From Bacteroidia bacterium (GTDB lineage Bacteria > Bacteroidota > Bacteroidia > Flavobacteriales > Flavobacteriaceae), in the NCBI GenBank assembly GCA_030432635.1, contig JAUIMB010000015.1:1-64000 (forward strand): a DNA stretch of 64,000 bases, in the 5' to 3' direction. The notes below the pieces were generated by a model. It was not told the DNA's origin. It searched no databases and saw only the letters and a list, made by a program, of their open reading frames with translations. Position numbers and translations under genes: made by a program. Shown piece after piece: positions 56,701 through 64,000 of the stretch. Positions within the stretch are counted from its first letter, which is position 1, and every line of letters starts with the position of its first letter.

Positions 56701-58215
56701 GGTAAAGCGGCTGCAACACCTAAAGGGCTTGATAAAGATGGCAAGGCCAATCCAGCTTCAGGTGCAACACCAAAAACGAAAAAGAGTGGTGGTTCGAAAA
56801 TTTTAAATGGATTGATTGATGTATTGACCTCAGTAAAGCGTATTCAGATAAACTATACGGAAAATAATGGATCCTTTTTGCCTGGTTACCTCAGGACACC
56901 TGGTTTTATTGGGACGTTTAAGCCAACATTGGGATACACTTTTGGAAGCCAAAGAGACATTAGAACATTGGCCGCACGAAATGGCTGGCTAACTGTTTTT
57001 CCTGATTTTAACCAACAATATACTGAAACAACAAATCGTGCACTTGATTTCTCGGCAGATGTTGAATTGCTTCCTGATCTTAATATCGATCTTACAGGTG
57101 GACGTATTTATGCTGAGAACACAACACAAAACTTTAGGGTTGAGGATTTTATAGATGCCAATGGCAACTTTGGATCTGATGGAGTCTTGGATTATCATCC
57201 TTTAGTGACCAATTCCTTTGGAAACTTTAATATTTCAACTGCACTGATAAAAACAGCATTTAGTAAAAGCGATGAAACCCAATCGGCAGCTTTTGAGGAT
57301 TTTAGAACCAATCGTTTAACAGTAGCTAGGCGTTTGGCAAGAAATTTTTATGGTAATGATAACTATGCTGTGGATGGAGAAGGTTATCCTTTGGGCTTTG
57401 GTAAGAACAGCCAAGCTGTTTTATTGCCTTCATTTTTGGCAGCTTATAAAGGGTCGAGTGCTGATAAAATTAGTCTGTCGGCATTTAGGGATATTCCAAT
57501 TCCGAATTGGCAATTAAAATATACAGGTTTCATGAAGATGAAGTGGTTTAAGAAAAACTTCAAGCGTTTTTCAATAACCCATGGTTACCGTTCGAGTTAT
57601 ACCATTAATCAATTCAGGACAAACTTAGATTTAGATCCACGATTGTTAAGGCCAGGAGCCGACTACGATAGTCAGAATCCTGATGTCTTGGATCAATCGG
57701 GTAACTTTAAGAATGAAACCTTATTCAGTAATATCAATTTAGAGGAACAGTTTAGTCCATTATTCCGATTGGATTTTGAAATGAAAAATTCGATTAAGGT
57801 GCTTGCAGAAATGAAAAAGGACAGAATCCTTTCATTGAGTTTTGATAACAACCTTTTGACTGAAATCCAAGGTAAGGAATATATCTTGGGACTAGGCTAT
57901 CGAATCAAGGATCTTCGTATTCGTTCAAAATTGGCAGGACCAAAGCAAGTTATAAAGAGTGACTTGAACATGAAGGCAGATTTATCGGTAAGAAATAATA
58001 AAACCATTATTAGGTATTTGGATATTGATAATAACCAAATCACACAAGGGCAGACCATTTGGGGAATCAAGTATACTGCCGATTATGCGTTTACAAAAAA
58101 CTTAACAGCGATTTTCTATTTTGATTACGCGTTTTCAGAGTATGAGATTTCAACAGCTTTCCCGCAAACTACCATTAGAGCAGGGTTTACATTGCGATAC
58201 AATTTTGGAAATTAA
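50740..58215 (+). CDS. sprA: type IX secretion outer-membrane translocon SprA (Sov)
   Basis: Very large outer-membrane barrel of 2491 residues, the T9SS pore through which CTD-bearing proteins leave the cell; also required for gliding. A TTG start three bases after ruvA gives a signal peptide (1-30, GLGHAQ). SprA features include an N-terminal YTYDPKTDRYIYTESVG segment, repeats of the plug/barrel region (TLDLVYYPTERGPYNF, EFWLQDPF) and a C-terminal barrel ending TLRYNFGN. Length is like F. johnsoniae SprA (about 2400), slightly larger. An Asp-rich insert (about 487-553) with DxDxDG-type calcium-binding repeats looks exceptional. Provides export for the T9SS cargo at 15756-17570. Confidence 0.96.
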   Translation: MIATNSTISKLSYRFLLLIAIVMVSGLGHAQNDPAAEQDSTQTGFSLGALKFPNPQSIISKYTYDPKTDRYIYTESVGSFNINYPIILTPEEYQKLVLAEQQRLYYKQKIDAAAGQKEGTEDEQKNLLPEFYVNSGFFETIFGSNTIEVIPQGSVEMDLGILFTKQDNPTFSPRNRSNFTFDFDQRISLSLLGKVGTRLQVTANYDTESTFDFQNLVKLEYTPTEDDIIRKIEVGNVNMPLNSSLITGAQSLFGVKTELQFGKTRVTAIFSEQQSQSQSVVAQGGGTVEEFEFFARDYDENRHYFLAQYFRDTYDEAMLRYPFINNNVQITRLEVWVTNRSNQTQNVRNVVALQDLGEFQIIGLNGGAPPPGFLSPSGSLFPDNGNNAFDPTNIGNGGSLLSPAIRDITTAEQGILTQANEGFDFGKLENARKLQQGRDYTLNTQLGYISLNQRLLNDEILAVAFQYTIGGKVYQVGEFANDGVNSTATNTDDDNDGIPNVADVDINGDGFLDNGTDSDGDGINDAADADIDNDGTIDNGPDVNADGINDNFVVGEGSTQSLVVKMLKSPITDVNQPIWDLMMKNIYDSGAFQLEQDDFRLNIFYTETSPLNYIVPVEGTVFPPFDNNTPFITGDDSEIQDIPLIRLFHLDRLNFNNDPQAGGDGFFDFVEGQTVLSQNGKIIFTKVEPFGRYLFDILDDDGNPNDNDADYEYNEGDPGPNPYNLNQEKYVYDILYKQTKTAALDEAEKNKFQIKGRYKSSGGDGIPLGAFNVPRGSVVVTAGGRTLVEGQDYTVNYQIGRVYIIDEALKSSNTPINVSVENNAVFGQQTRRFSGVNVEHQFNENFVLGATILNLSERPITQKANYNTEPINNTIFGFNGNYSTEVPFFTRLVNKLPNIDTDAPSNISVRGEFAYLKPGAPKGTNFNNEATAYVDDFEGTQGAIDLLSPQSWFLSSRPRTVNGVQEDDPVNAPGVQNGYDRAFLNWYSIDPIFYSNQRPDEISDDDVSDLYTRRVFIDEVFPEIDIAQGQNTVINTLDLVYYPTERGPYNFDPMATDDNLDPATSWAGITRQITSTDFEQANVEYIEFWLQDPFLNNEPGTSQPGKIFVNLGNISEDVLKDGKKQYENGLPENGDITPLLPETLYQTVVPRNQSLIYTFSTTGDERNNQDVGYDGYDDNEEIARFGGNFGPDPSKDNYLYYLNNSGNIFQRYKQYNGQQGNSPDVFTDTNRGSTPQPDVEDINRDNTMNTIDSYFEYEIEINENTLNINNPQINDVKQRNVTLPNGQSATVFWYQFRIPIGEGPNRRAIGGISDIRSVRFARLYLEDFTERTVLRFATLDLVRSDWRRYRLTLDDEPNNDNDDTEFSVGVVGLQENDGNYVLPPGVVLEQLNNNNNIIRQNEQSLQVEVCNLEPEDSRGVFKNINVDMRQYNKLRMFIHAQEGETGMLNDGDLVGFIRMGNDFTQNFYEIEVPLEVSSGSISAESVWPEANEINIELSVLEQIKSLGIANGTLANEDPSYYDVVGNEITPVAEFDPFTLGQQRVAIKGNPNFGDVRVLMVGVKNSGQSGMGVCGEVWFNELRLSDLDNEGGWAAVAAMDANFADFANVSATGRKTTIGFGSVEQRPNERSREDVLQYDVVTNFNLGQLLPKKWGIQLPFNYAIGEEIITPEYDQFYKDLKLEARLDAANSEEERETIKTQSEDYTKRQSINFIGVRKNRTTDKKPRFYDVENLTFNYSYNKEEHRDFEIENSLSQNVRVGANYNYNFEPINIEPFKKNDSLFRNKYWKILKDFNFNPIPTSFSATSDIIRQFNKQKFREVELAGGNIGLEELFRRNYNFNTQYVINYNLTKALSLNFTAANTNIVRNYFINDELNGRQDPTLDVWDGFFDLGDPNIQNQQLQVNYEIPLYKIPTLSFLRATYSYTGDFQWQKGSDLNANLPIDNGDGTFTRYNLGNSIQNANTHNINSTLNMESLYKYIGIKKKRTAGKAAATPKGLDKDGKANPASGATPKTKKSGGSKILNGLIDVLTSVKRIQINYTENNGSFLPGYLRTPGFIGTFKPTLGYTFGSQRDIRTLAARNGWLTVFPDFNQQYTETTNRALDFSADVELLPDLNIDLTGGRIYAENTTQNFRVEDFIDANGNFGSDGVLDYHPLVTNSFGNFNISTALIKTAFSKSDETQSAAFEDFRTNRLTVARRLARNFYGNDNYAVDGEGYPLGFGKNSQAVLLPSFLAAYKGSSADKISLSAFRDIPIPNWQLKYTGFMKMKWFKKNFKRFSITHGYRSSYTINQFRTNLDLDPRLLRPGADYDSQNPDVLDQSGNFKNETLFSNINLEEQFSPLFRLDFEMKNSIKVLAEMKKDRILSLSFDNNLLTEIQGKEYILGLGYRIKDLRIRSKLAGPKQVIKSDLNMKADLSVRNNKTIIRYLDIDNNQITQGQTIWGIKYTADYAFTKNLTAIFYFDYAFSEYEISTAFPQTTIRAGFTLRYNFGN

Positions 58216-58239
58216 ATAGTAATTAAGAACTAAAAAAAT

Positions 58240-58247
58240 TACTTTTG
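58240..58247 (+). promoter_or_regulatory. candidate -7 box of gcvH
   Basis: TACTTTTG matches TAnnTTTG and ends 28 bases before the gcvH ATG at 58276. No -33 TTTG at the ideal distance. Confidence 0.45.
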
Positions 58248-58275
58248 TTAGCACACATTAATTTTATTGACTACA

Positions 58276-58656
58276 ATGAATATACCTTCTAATTTAAAAT
58301 ACACAAAAGACCACGAATGGGTAAAGATTGATGGTGATATAGCCATAGTTGGAATTACCGATTTTGCACAAGGCGAACTAGGTGATATCGTTTATGTTGA
58401 AGTTGAAACTGTAGACGAAACCCTAGACATTGAAGAGATTTTTGGTACCGTTGAAGCTGTTAAAACGGTTTCAGATTTGTTTTTGCCTCTGTCTGGAGAA
58501 ATAATTGAGTTTAATGATAGTCTAGAGGACGAACCAGATAAGGTAAATTCTGATCCTTATGGTGATGGTTGGATGATTAAAATCAAATTCTCTGAGTCTT
58601 CAGAAATCGATAACCTTTTATCAGCCGATGATTACAAAGCTCTTATTGGCGCTTAA
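58276..58656 (+). CDS. gcvH: glycine cleavage system H protein
   Basis: Protein of 126 residues from ATG 58276 (a TTG three codons upstream is less likely). It carries the lipoyl arm between the glycine cleavage enzymes. The lipoylation lysine is in [13 protein letters not shown] near 56-68; [12 protein letters not shown] and [17 protein letters not shown] are strongly conserved. The other gcv genes are not here. The last 29 bases overlap the VanZ-like gene. Confidence 0.95.
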   Translation: MNIPSNLKYTKDHEWVKIDGDIAIVGITDFAQGELGDIVYVEVETVDETLDIEEIFGTVEAVKTVSDLFLPLSGEIIEFNDSLEDEPDKVNSDPYGDGWMIKIKFSESSEIDNLLSADDYKALIGA

Positions 58657-59017
58657 AAAATGGGCTTTACCACTTGTTGTTGTTTATACTTTAGCTCTAA
58701 CTAGTGCTAGTTTGTTGTCCTTGTCAGGCTTGCCGAGTATTGGGATAGAATTCGAAGATAAAATATTTCACCTATTGGCATATTTCATATTCACGCTACT
58801 GTTGTATAATTATTTTAACTCGATTCACTTGAAGCACGCGCTATCAATTTCAGTACTCATAGCAGTTGTTTATGGCATAGTTATTGAGATTCTCCAATAT
58901 ACCTTGACCACATGGCGCATGTTTGATGTTTATGATGCCTTAGCCAATACATTGGGTGCAATTCTAGCGAGTATAATGCTAAAAGTATTGTTAAATGGTA
59001 AAGTTAAAATAGAATAA
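58628..59017 (+). CDS. VanZ-like membrane protein
   Basis: Protein of 129 residues with four hydrophobic helices (about 12-30, 43-62, 69-90 and 103-122). The segment [17 protein letters not shown] and the end [17 protein letters not shown] fit the VanZ family, whose role is unknown outside teicoplanin resistance. ATG 58628 overlaps gcvH by 29 bases; a TTG at 58646 would shorten the overlap. Translational coupling with gcvH is likely. Confidence 0.8.
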   Translation: MITKLLLALKKWALPLVVVYTLALTSASLLSLSGLPSIGIEFEDKIFHLLAYFIFTLLLYNYFNSIHLKHALSISVLIAVVYGIVIEILQYTLTTWRMFDVYDALANTLGAILASIMLKVLLNGKVKIE

Positions 59018-59021
59018 TCCC

Positions 59022-59053
59022 TTGCTTTTTTCACCAAAATTTGGTTAATTTAG
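59022..59053 (+). promoter_or_regulatory. candidate promoter of the first tonB-like gene
   Basis: TTG at 59022-59024, 21-base spacer, TAATTTAG at 59046-59053 (one mismatch to TAnnTTTG). Ends 23 bases before the ATG. Confidence 0.4.
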
Positions 59054-59076
59054 CAGTTCGAAAACCTTAAAAACAC

Positions 59077-59802
59077 ATGGAACCAAAAAAGAATGTAAAA
59101 GCAGATGTTAGCAGGAATAGTTCACTCTATTTTGCAGTTGGTCTGGCGTTAATGTTGGCATTGACCTATATGACAATCAATTACAAGACCTACGAAAAAG
59201 ACGACATCGATATTGGTCAGTTGAATTTAGATGATTTGGAAGAAGAGGAAATTCCAATCACGAATCAAGAAATAATTCCACCACCTCCACCACCTCCACC
59301 ACCAGTAGTGCCAGAGGAAATCGAGATTGTGGAAGATGAAAAGGAAATTGAAGAGACCGTTATCGAATCTACCGAAACCGATCAGGAAGAGGAGATTGTC
59401 GAGGTTGAAGAAATTGAAGTAGAAGAGGTTGAAGAAGATATTGATGTTCCTTTCAACGTTATTGAAAATGTTCCAATATTTCCAGGTTGTGAAAATGAAA
59501 AGGGGAACGATGCAAAAAAACAATGTATGTCTGACAAGATTAGTAAGTTCGTCAATAGAAAATTCAATACTGACCTAGCAAGTGATCTTGGTCTTTCAGG
59601 AAGACAACGTATTAATGTGATTTTTAAGATTGACAAAACGGGTAATATTGTTGGAATTAGAGCAAGAGCACCACACCCAGGACTTGAAAAAGAAGCCAAA
59701 CGTGTTATTGGTCTTTTGCCAAAAATGAAACCAGGAAAACAACGAGGTAAACCTGTGAATGTACCTTATTCCTTACCAATATTGTTCCAGGTACAAGATT
59801 AG
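59077..59802 (+). CDS. energy transducer TonB family protein
   Basis: Protein of 241 residues. A short cytoplasmic N-terminus and one membrane helix (about 16-34), then a long periplasmic stalk: PPPPPPPPP near 68-76 and an extremely acidic Glu/Val-rich segment (80-125). The C-terminal domain (about 128-241) is TonB-like: NVPIFPGCEN, INVIFKIDKTGNIV, RAPHPGLEKEAKRVI and PVNVPYSLPI. Two cysteines, FPGCE and KKQCM, may form a disulfide. It should transmit proton-motive force to a TonB-dependent outer-membrane receptor. A close paralogue follows; no exbB/exbD are adjacent. Confidence 0.9.
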   Translation: MEPKKNVKADVSRNSSLYFAVGLALMLALTYMTINYKTYEKDDIDIGQLNLDDLEEEEIPITNQEIIPPPPPPPPPVVPEEIEIVEDEKEIEETVIESTETDQEEEIVEVEEIEVEEVEEDIDVPFNVIENVPIFPGCENEKGNDAKKQCMSDKISKFVNRKFNTDLASDLGLSGRQRINVIFKIDKTGNIVGIRARAPHPGLEKEAKRVIGLLPKMKPGKQRGKPVNVPYSLPILFQVQD

Positions 59803-59827
59803 TAGACCTTCTAATACCATAAAATTC

Positions 59828-59860
59828 AAAATCCCATCTAATTACTTAGATGGGATTTTT
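59828..59860 (+). terminator. terminator after the first tonB-like gene
   Basis: AAATCCCATCTAA (59829-59841) pairs with TTAGATGGGATTT (59846-59858) around TTAC, followed by TT. Strong 13-bp stem, 25 bases after the stop. Confidence 0.85.
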
Positions 59861-59916
59861 ACTTTGGTATGCTTATTGTGATTTTATCATAATATTAACA
59901 TTCTAAATATAGTATT

Positions 59917-60723
59917 ATGAAAGATTTAAAAAAATCGCATGATATTGCTGGTCAGAGCAATGTTGTGCAAAAATCACGTAAGCACGATGTAAATTTACAA
60001 AAAAACTCTACGTTGTACTTTCAAGTAGGCTTAATTCTTAGCCTTTTGGCGACCTATGCCATTTTCGAAATGAAATTTGAAAACAAGGTACAGGATTACG
60101 CAAAGTTGGTGCCTTTAGGTCCTGAAGACATCACATACCAAATGCAGGATTTTATTGTTGAGCCAGATGCTCCAAAGCAAGAACAAGTGAAAAAGCAAAA
60201 GCCTGTATTAGTGGTCGATGAACCCAAAATCGTGGATGATGACGTCAATATTGACGAAACTCCAGACATCATAACAGATATGGAAACTAAGCCTGCCACT
60301 GTGGTCAATGCAAATGACCTCGGAAAGGCCGAAGATCCTGATAAGGATGTTGAAGAAGATGAAATTTTCAACATGATCAATGTCGAAATTGTTCCAATAT
60401 ATCCTGGTTGCGAAGACATGACCACAAATCAAGAACGTGTTAAGTGTATGTCGCAAAAGTTAGCAAAGCTCGTACAAAGAAAGTTTGATACCGACATTGC
60501 AGCCGATTACGGCTTAACAGGTAGACAACGCATTAATGTTCAGTTTAAAATCGATCACAACGGACAAATTACTGAAATTCAAACCAGAGCACCTCACCCA
60601 AAACTAGAAAAGGAAGCCGAGCGTATTGCCAACAAAATACCCAAAATGACACCAGGTTTACAACGTCAGAAGCCAGTTTCGGTAATGTATAATCTACCGA
60701 TTGTCTTTGATGTCAAACACTAA
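59917..60723 (+). CDS. energy transducer TonB family protein, second paralogue
   Basis: Protein of 268 residues with the same plan as its neighbour: cytoplasmic N-terminus, membrane helix (about 34-52), acidic and Asp-rich stalk without the polyproline run (about 75-155) and a TonB-type C-terminal domain (about 155-268), IVPIYPGCED, INVQFKIDHNGQI, RAPHPKLEKEAERI and PVSVMYNLPI. The two cysteines (YPGCE and VKCM) are conserved. Separated from the first copy by a terminator, so each is expressed independently. Different stalks may suit different receptors. Confidence 0.9.
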   Translation: MKDLKKSHDIAGQSNVVQKSRKHDVNLQKNSTLYFQVGLILSLLATYAIFEMKFENKVQDYAKLVPLGPEDITYQMQDFIVEPDAPKQEQVKKQKPVLVVDEPKIVDDDVNIDETPDIITDMETKPATVVNANDLGKAEDPDKDVEEDEIFNMINVEIVPIYPGCEDMTTNQERVKCMSQKLAKLVQRKFDTDIAADYGLTGRQRINVQFKIDHNGQITEIQTRAPHPKLEKEAERIANKIPKMTPGLQRQKPVSVMYNLPIVFDVKH

Positions 60724-60749
60724 ATAAATAGTGTATAAACACGCTTAAG

Positions 60750-60788
60750 GCGGTAGCGGTATATAATATCAGCTACCGCTTTTTTTTA
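60750..60788 (+). terminator. terminator after the second tonB-like gene
   Basis: GCGGTAGC (60750-60757) pairs with GCTACCGC (60772-60779) around a 14-nt loop, then eight T (60780-60787). Confidence 0.88.
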
Positions 60789-60848
60789 TAATCGGCTTTT
60801 TTGAAAAAAGTGCTATCTTTCGCCGAACTAAAATGATGTTTTTGCTCT

Positions 60849-62963
60849 ATGAAGAATAGCTTGATTGCCTTTCTATTTTGTGCTTTTGGTGTTCTGTCGG
60901 CTCAAGAATTAGAAAATTTTGAGAAGTCGCCTGTATTCCCAGAATGTGAATCTCAACCTGTTGCTGAGCTTAAGACCTGTTTCAATAACAAAATCAATGC
61001 ACATATTTTCAATACTTTCAAAGTACCACAAATTGTCAGCGATGAAAACTATGTTGGAGAATTAAAGGTACTGTTTGAAGTGGATAAGGAAGGCCAAATC
61101 AAGGTCATCTATGTCGATTCGGTTTATGAGGAACTCAAGGCAGAAACCCAACGTGTTTTTGAGGAGTTACCAAAAATAATTCCAGGAACTTACAATGGCA
61201 AAGCTACATTTTATCAATATTCCTTGGGTATTAAAATCCCATTAATCGATCCTGCCGAAATCACGTCTACCAAAAAAAAGGAAACGACTACTGTTGATAT
61301 TACTGTAGATACAGATGTGAATGAAGATGTCAGTAACGAGTATCAACAGGTTAATGACAGTATAGTCAAATATGATGGTCGTGAGTATCAAAGTCAGCTC
61401 AACATCCCATTTACACATAATTACTATGCACGATTTGATCAGCAAATCAATGGTCTTGGCACCAATAGTCATACGGCTGCTAAACCCTTCATTTTTGAAG
61501 ATGTAGCCAAGTATTATGATTTTAAGGCAGAAAAAGAAGCCATGAGAAAAGGCTCTGATGCATGGTGGAGTCGAAAGTTATGGAATGAGCATTTAATTCA
61601 AGTTCAGGGTAAGGGCTATTGGTTTACGGCAGATATAGCTTTGGATCTACAGGTTGGTAAGGATACAGAAGCTGATTTCAATACGACATACAACAACACT
61701 AGAGCTGTAGTTTTTCAGGGTGGTTTAGGGAAAAAATTTAACTTCTTTGCATCAGTTTATGAAAGTCAAGGTCGATTTGCTGAATATTTTAATGCCTACG
61801 CTGAGCGCATACAGGCCGAAGGTGGCGAACCTATTGTTCCAGGTAGAGGACTTTCCAAACGCTTCAAGGATAGAGGGTTCGATTATCCTGTAGCAGAAGG
61901 TTATCTGTCCTACACACCAGCAAAGTTCATCAATGTTCAATTTGGCCATGGCAAGAACTTTATAGGTGATGGCTATCGCTCCTTATTACAGAGTGATGCA
62001 ACGAGTCCATATCCATTTTTGAAGTTGAATACCAAGTTCTGGAAAATAAAATACACCAACACCTGGATGTGGTTGCGTGATGTGCGACCAGAAGTTACAG
62101 AAGATGGTGCTTTTTTAACCAAGTACATGGCAAACCACTATTTGAGCTGGAATGTCTCTAAGCGTCTTAATATTGGGTTGTTCGAATCGGTACTTTGGGC
62201 AAATGACAATAACAGAGGATTTGATATCAACTATTTAAATCCAGTGATTTTCTACAGAGCCATCGAATTCTCTACAGGTCAGGATTCAGGAAATGCCATT
62301 CTTGGAGCTTCCATAAAGTACAAATGGAATAATAAGATCAACCTCTATGGGCAATTTATCATGGATGAGTTTGCTATCAACGATGTCACAGCAGGAGAAA
62401 AGAGTTGGCGAAACAAATTTGGATACCAAGTTGGTGTCAAGTATTTCGACGCCTTTAAGCTGGATAACCTAATGCTTCAGTTCGAATACAATCGTGTGCG
62501 TCCCTATACATATTCGCACAACTCCATCGTATTAAATTATGCCCATAATAACCAACCCATGGCACACCTTTGGGGAGCCAATTTTAGTGAAGCCATTCTA
62601 ATTGGTCGATATACATATAAACGTTGGTTTGCTGATGCAAAGTTTATCCTCGGAAAACGTGGTTTCGATTTTAACGATGGAACGGATAACTTTAATTATG
62701 GAGGTGATATCTTTAGAACCGAAGACGACCGAAATGCGAATACAGGAATTACAGTCGGACAAGGGAATACAACCGATGTTTTCCAAGCTGATGTTCAAGC
62801 AGGCTATATCGTCAATCCTGTGAGTAATTTACGTTTGTTTACCAATATTACCTTCAGAAATTATAATCCTCAAGCCCAAACAGCGATAGCATTAAAGACC
62901 AATACGGCCTGGTTTACCCTTGGCGTGCGAACCGATTTGTTCAATTGGTATAATGATTTTTAG
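60849..62963 (+). CDS. RemB-like gliding motility protein with N-terminal TonB-type domain
   Basis: Protein of 704 residues. Signal peptide 1-19 (VLSAQ). Residues about 25-140 repeat the C-terminal domain of the two tonB genes upstream: SPVFPECES, LKTCF with the same cysteine pair, LKVLFEVDKEGQI and YQYSLGIKIPL. After a linker (about 140-190) the remaining 510 residues form a predicted outer-membrane barrel with many aromatic-alternating strands (WWSRKLWNEHLIQVQGKGYW, FGHGKNFIGDGYRSLL), ending in an aromatic residue. This matches what is annotated as RemB in other flavobacteria; RemB is a surface protein assisting gliding in F. johnsoniae. The assignment to RemB is from memory and moderately sure. 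Confidence 0.78.
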   Translation: MKNSLIAFLFCAFGVLSAQELENFEKSPVFPECESQPVAELKTCFNNKINAHIFNTFKVPQIVSDENYVGELKVLFEVDKEGQIKVIYVDSVYEELKAETQRVFEELPKIIPGTYNGKATFYQYSLGIKIPLIDPAEITSTKKKETTTVDITVDTDVNEDVSNEYQQVNDSIVKYDGREYQSQLNIPFTHNYYARFDQQINGLGTNSHTAAKPFIFEDVAKYYDFKAEKEAMRKGSDAWWSRKLWNEHLIQVQGKGYWFTADIALDLQVGKDTEADFNTTYNNTRAVVFQGGLGKKFNFFASVYESQGRFAEYFNAYAERIQAEGGEPIVPGRGLSKRFKDRGFDYPVAEGYLSYTPAKFINVQFGHGKNFIGDGYRSLLQSDATSPYPFLKLNTKFWKIKYTNTWMWLRDVRPEVTEDGAFLTKYMANHYLSWNVSKRLNIGLFESVLWANDNNRGFDINYLNPVIFYRAIEFSTGQDSGNAILGASIKYKWNNKINLYGQFIMDEFAINDVTAGEKSWRNKFGYQVGVKYFDAFKLDNLMLQFEYNRVRPYTYSHNSIVLNYAHNNQPMAHLWGANFSEAILIGRYTYKRWFADAKFILGKRGFDFNDGTDNFNYGGDIFRTEDDRNANTGITVGQGNTTDVFQADVQAGYIVNPVSNLRLFTNITFRNYNPQAQTAIALKTNTAWFTLGVRTDLFNWYNDF

Positions 62964-62967
62964 AAAT

Positions 62968-62985
62968 ATACGTAGTTCTACGTAT
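62968..62985 (+). promoter_or_regulatory. 18-bp palindrome before the lipoprotein gene
   Basis: ATACGTAG TT CTACGTAT. Its 3' end touches a TTG (62985-62987) that lies 20 bases before TAGTTTTA (63008-63015, one mismatch to the -7 consensus). This is where an activator or repressor would bind. It could also fold as a short hairpin after remB, but no T-run follows. Confidence 0.5.
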
Positions 62986-63038
62986 TGTTTGATGAGATAA
63001 TAGTCTATAGTTTTACTGAAAACCTAATTGTTTATCAT

Positions 63039-64000
63039 ATGGCTACATCTCAAGCATTAAAATATCTCGCTATTGTTCTCCTCATGTTATGTGTTATTAG
63101 CTGTCAGAGAGAAGATGATACTGATCTTTCAAATGATACAGAATTAATTGACCGAGGTTTCAAAATCGAACGCATCGACTTCAATGCGCTTAAACAAAAT
63201 GAAAACGTTTTAAGTGCCTTGGAACCATTCACTAACAAAAACACCTCTGGTAATGAATTATCGCGTATAATTCATGACAGTGTTAATGGGTTTTACATTG
63301 ATACTGAAAAGGTGATATATATTGAAAAGGAAGGGTATCACTCGTATACATTTTCAATGGTGCCTTATGAAGACAATGAAAAAATTGAAAACTTGTTGTT
63401 GAGCTTACAGGCAGACCAAAGTTATAAGGCATTTATACTTAGTTATAATTTGACCGATGAAGAAATTGAAACGCATAAAGAAGGAGGAATAGTGGATTTT
63501 ACGGAAAAAATGGATGTTAAAAGTTTAGCTGAATTTGATTTTGAAAACATGTCTTCAAATGAAGCTGCTCGCGAGTGTTTAGATTTTGCATGGATTCAAT
63601 CTCCGAGAGATTGGGGCTTTGACTTAGTGATAACGGTAGTCGATTGCCCAGACGAATCTAATAACGAAGACGATCCCGAAGAAATTGATGCAGGTGATTC
63701 ATCAACGGGTGGTGCCACAGGAGGTGATTCTCAAAGTGGACCAAATACAGGAAATCCAAATTCGGGATCTACTGGAGAACAAACCGAAGGAGATCCAGGT
63801 TCGGATGATGGATCAAGTTCAGGAGGTAGTACTAATGGTTCAAACTCAAATGAAAATAATGGCAATTCACCCGATGACAATGAAGACTGTATTTTAGATG
63901 TTGATGGCAATTGTATTGATGATACCTCATCCTTGATACTAATCGATGATGGTGATGACAGATCAGTAGATGAAAAAAATTGTGATGAATTGCAGAAGTT
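63039..64000 (+). CDS. lipoprotein with low-complexity linker, 3' end outside window
   Basis: Open from ATG 63039 to the window end (at least 320 residues). Residues 1-22 are a lipoprotein signal with lipobox VISC (Cys22). Residues about 40-215 form a globular domain with GFKIERIDFNALKQNENV and IDTEKVIYIEKEGYHSYTF, rich in acidic residues. Residues about 216-285 are a Gly/Ser/Asn/Asp-rich linker, then Cys- and Asp-containing segments. From memory, similar flavobacterial lipoproteins have conserved N-terminal domains and variable C-termini, but I cannot name a function. A palindrome lies at its promoter. Confidence 0.82.
   Translation, partial: MATSQALKYLAIVLLMLCVISCQREDDTDLSNDTELIDRGFKIERIDFNALKQNENVLSALEPFTNKNTSGNELSRIIHDSVNGFYIDTEKVIYIEKEGYHSYTFSMVPYEDNEKIENLLLSLQADQSYKAFILSYNLTDEEIETHKEGGIVDFTEKMDVKSLAEFDFENMSSNEAARECLDFAWIQSPRDWGFDLVITVVDCPDESNNEDDPEEIDAGDSSTGGATGGDSQSGPNTGNPNSGSTGEQTEGDPGSDDGSSSGGSTNGSNSNENNGNSPDDNEDCILDVDGNCIDDTSSLILIDDGDDRSVDEKNCDELQK

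Overview
The window is chromosomal DNA from a member of the Flavobacteriaceae (Bacteroidota), probably a marine gliding species. The evidence is the type IX secretion translocon gene sprA, a RemB-like gliding gene, a T9SS C-terminal sorting domain, a complete alternative complex III operon joined to aa3-type oxidase genes, GH92 and glycosylasparaginase genes, and promoters of the Bacteroidota form (TTTG, about 19 nt, TAnnTTTG). No phage, insertion sequence, CRISPR array or rRNA operon is visible.

Region 1 (1-8.5 kb) is a surface and signalling block. Two related secreted tail-fibre-like proteins (one cut by the window edge, one complete with head-type repeats and a self-cleaving S74 domain) are interleaved with two TPR histidine kinases and two response regulators (LuxR-type and LytTR-type). 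Region 2 (7.8-15.7 kb) is a compact minus-strand cluster: GH92 alpha-mannosidase, sugar permease, glycosylasparaginase, then the second kinase and its LytTR regulator. It looks like a small N-glycan utilisation operon with its own two-component system.

Region 3 (15.7-24.5 kb) holds a four-repeat T9SS cargo protein, a membrane metallophosphoesterase, a cysteine-free thioredoxin-fold protein, a polysaccharide deacetylase with a DUF2723/GT117 membrane protein, tRNA-Gln and a universal stress protein. Region 4 (24.5-29.1 kb) is rimP-nusA-infB, whose leader contains a terminator-like hairpin inside a short reading frame. A SPOR-domain gene follows.

Region 5 (29.8-41.9 kb) is the respiratory operon actABCDEF-coxBA: quinol is oxidised by alternative complex III and electrons pass to the terminal oxidase. 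ActC carries an unexpected soluble helix-hairpin-helix tail and ActF a histidine-rich loop. Region 6 (42-50 kb) has ruvB, a cytochrome P450, queG, a DUF5686 outer-membrane protein and malic enzyme.

Region 7 (50.1-64 kb) is the secretion and gliding block: ruvA-sprA, gcvH, a VanZ-like gene, two TonB paralogues, a RemB-like protein whose N-terminus repeats the TonB-type domain, and a lipoprotein cut by the window end. SprA contains a calcium-binding type Asp-rich insert that looks unusual.

No gene-free stretch exceeds 300 bases. The longest gaps are 29684-29929 (divergent promoter region before actA) and 29084-29299 (after infB).
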